From: Thermoproteota archaeon
GTDB taxonomy: Archaea; Thermoproteota; Bathyarchaeia; Bathyarchaeales; Bathycorpusculaceae
Direction of reading: 5' to 3'
Length of the DNA: 5,830 nt
Assembly (NCBI GenBank): GCA_012511995.1
Contig: JAAZFA010000441.1
Span: 1 to 5,830 of the forward strand
The position numbers and the translations under genes were made by a program. Below, in pieces: positions 5,384 through 5,830 of the stretch. Position 1 is the stretch's first letter; every line of letters starts with the position of its first letter. A model generated the notes under the pieces. That model saw only the letters and a list, made by a program, of their open reading frames with translations, was not told the origin of the DNA and made no database searches.

Positions 5384-5830
5384 CTATTCTATGGTCATTT
5401 CAACTGTGGTTTTATAGTCTGATATAACTTGTATTCCATGTGTTTTAAACTTACAATCTAGTTCTGTGTTGTTAGTGTCAACCCTTAGGCTTTTTAGTCT
5501 ATCTAGTTTACTTTTGGTTGCGATAACAACGATGTTTTCCAACCCTACTTGGCTTATTATTTTGCTACTAATTTGTTGGTTTCCTCTGCCGAAGATGAAA
5601 CCTTGCCCACCAATGGGGGTTACGATGATTTGTGCTGGTTTACCGCTTATTTTTTGTAGAATCTTTTCTTCGTTTGCGTCTTTAGCAACAATTTTTTTGT
5701 TTAGGAAAACATCGACGCCTAATAATGTCTTTTTTTGGTCAAGTAGATCTGCTATTGTGCGGGTTGTTGTTCCTGGTCCAATAATGTAGTGGATGTTTGG
5801 TTTCATTTCTTCGATTATATAGACCGCGAT
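5384..5830 (-). CDS. ATP-NAD kinase family protein, C-terminal part
   Basis: The last 149 codons of a minus-strand gene that runs off the right edge; the frame is open through base 5830, so the Met at 5806 is internal rather than a start. The seen part matches the C-terminal half of the predicted ATP-NAD kinase family (COG3199): IGPGTTTRTIADLL, TLLGVDVFLN, VTPIGGQGFIFGRGNQQIS and a final LRVDTN...ELD. Family members are roughly 350-370 residues, so the N-terminal half with the kinase GGDGT-type motif lies outside. NAD phosphorylation to NADP is the predicted activity of the family; specificity here cannot be judged. The gene converges on the broken gene with 9 bp between the last stop codons. 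Its promoter is outside the window. Confidence 0.88.
   Translation of the reverse strand: MAVYIIEEMKPNIHYIIGPGTTTRTIADLLDQKKTLLGVDVFLNKKIVAKDANEEKILQKISGKPAQIIVTPIGGQGFIFGRGNQQISSKIISQVGLENIVVIATKSKLDRLKSLRVDTNNTELDCKFKTHGIQVISDYKTTVEMTIE

Noticed and set aside
5466..5789. Plus-strand hydrophobic 107-codon frame
   Set aside because: It is antisense to the conserved C-terminal half of the ATP-NAD kinase family protein.
1..5830. CRISPR array, tRNA or rRNA gene, insertion sequence, or defence system
   Set aside because: No regularly spaced repeats, no clover-leaf-like GGTTCGAATCC-type segments, no transposase and no defence-type protein were found on either strand.

Overview
The window looks archaeal. 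It encodes a 30S ribosomal protein of the eS25 (S25e) family, a radical SAM protein matching tetraether lipid synthase, a TrmB-type regulator, an archaeal-type cyclophilin-like protein and an archaeal-type ATP-NAD kinase family protein. Shine-Dalgarno sequences complementary to an archaeal 16S tail (for example AAGGTGA) and TATA-like boxes are also visible. Because eS25 is present in TACK and Asgard archaea but generally missing from Euryarchaeota, I infer a non-euryarchaeal archaeon. The protein flavour suggests Bathyarchaeia, but that is a guess from memory and could not be tested. Base composition is AT-leaning.

Layout. On the left, a TrmB-family regulator (36-791, minus) is transcribed away from a tetraether lipid synthase homologue (tes, 892-2382, plus). 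Their shared 100-bp spacer holds a 10-bp direct repeat (GTAGGAAACA GTTGGAAACA) beside an AT-rich core, a good candidate operator. Downstream of tes, on the same strand and 34 bp on, is rps25e (2417-2737), then a conserved-looking helical protein of unknown function (2797-3270). A cyclophilin-like protein (3278-3664, minus) meets the unknown gene tail to tail with 7 bp between stop codons. Next is a DegT/DnrJ/EryC1/StrS-type PLP aminotransferase (3764-4870, minus) with a TTG start and a well-placed TATA box. Facing away from it is a broken gene (4997-5374, plus) whose reading frame must be followed through two frameshifts. The right edge holds the C-terminal part of an ATP-NAD kinase family protein (5384 to the edge, minus).

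How the genes may work together. The clearest functional idea is at the left: a regulator with a sugar/ligand-sensing TrmB-type C-terminal domain sits head to head with the enzyme that joins two archaeal diether lipids into a membrane-spanning tetraether. This suggests metabolite-controlled membrane remodelling. The other genes (ribosomal protein, aminotransferase, cyclophilin-like protein, NAD kinase family) look like ordinary chromosomal genes with no shared pathway. I saw no tRNA, rRNA, CRISPR array, insertion sequence or defence cassette. The most unusual items are the tes regulatory spacer, the doubly frameshifted gene and the unknown 157-residue protein next to rps25e.
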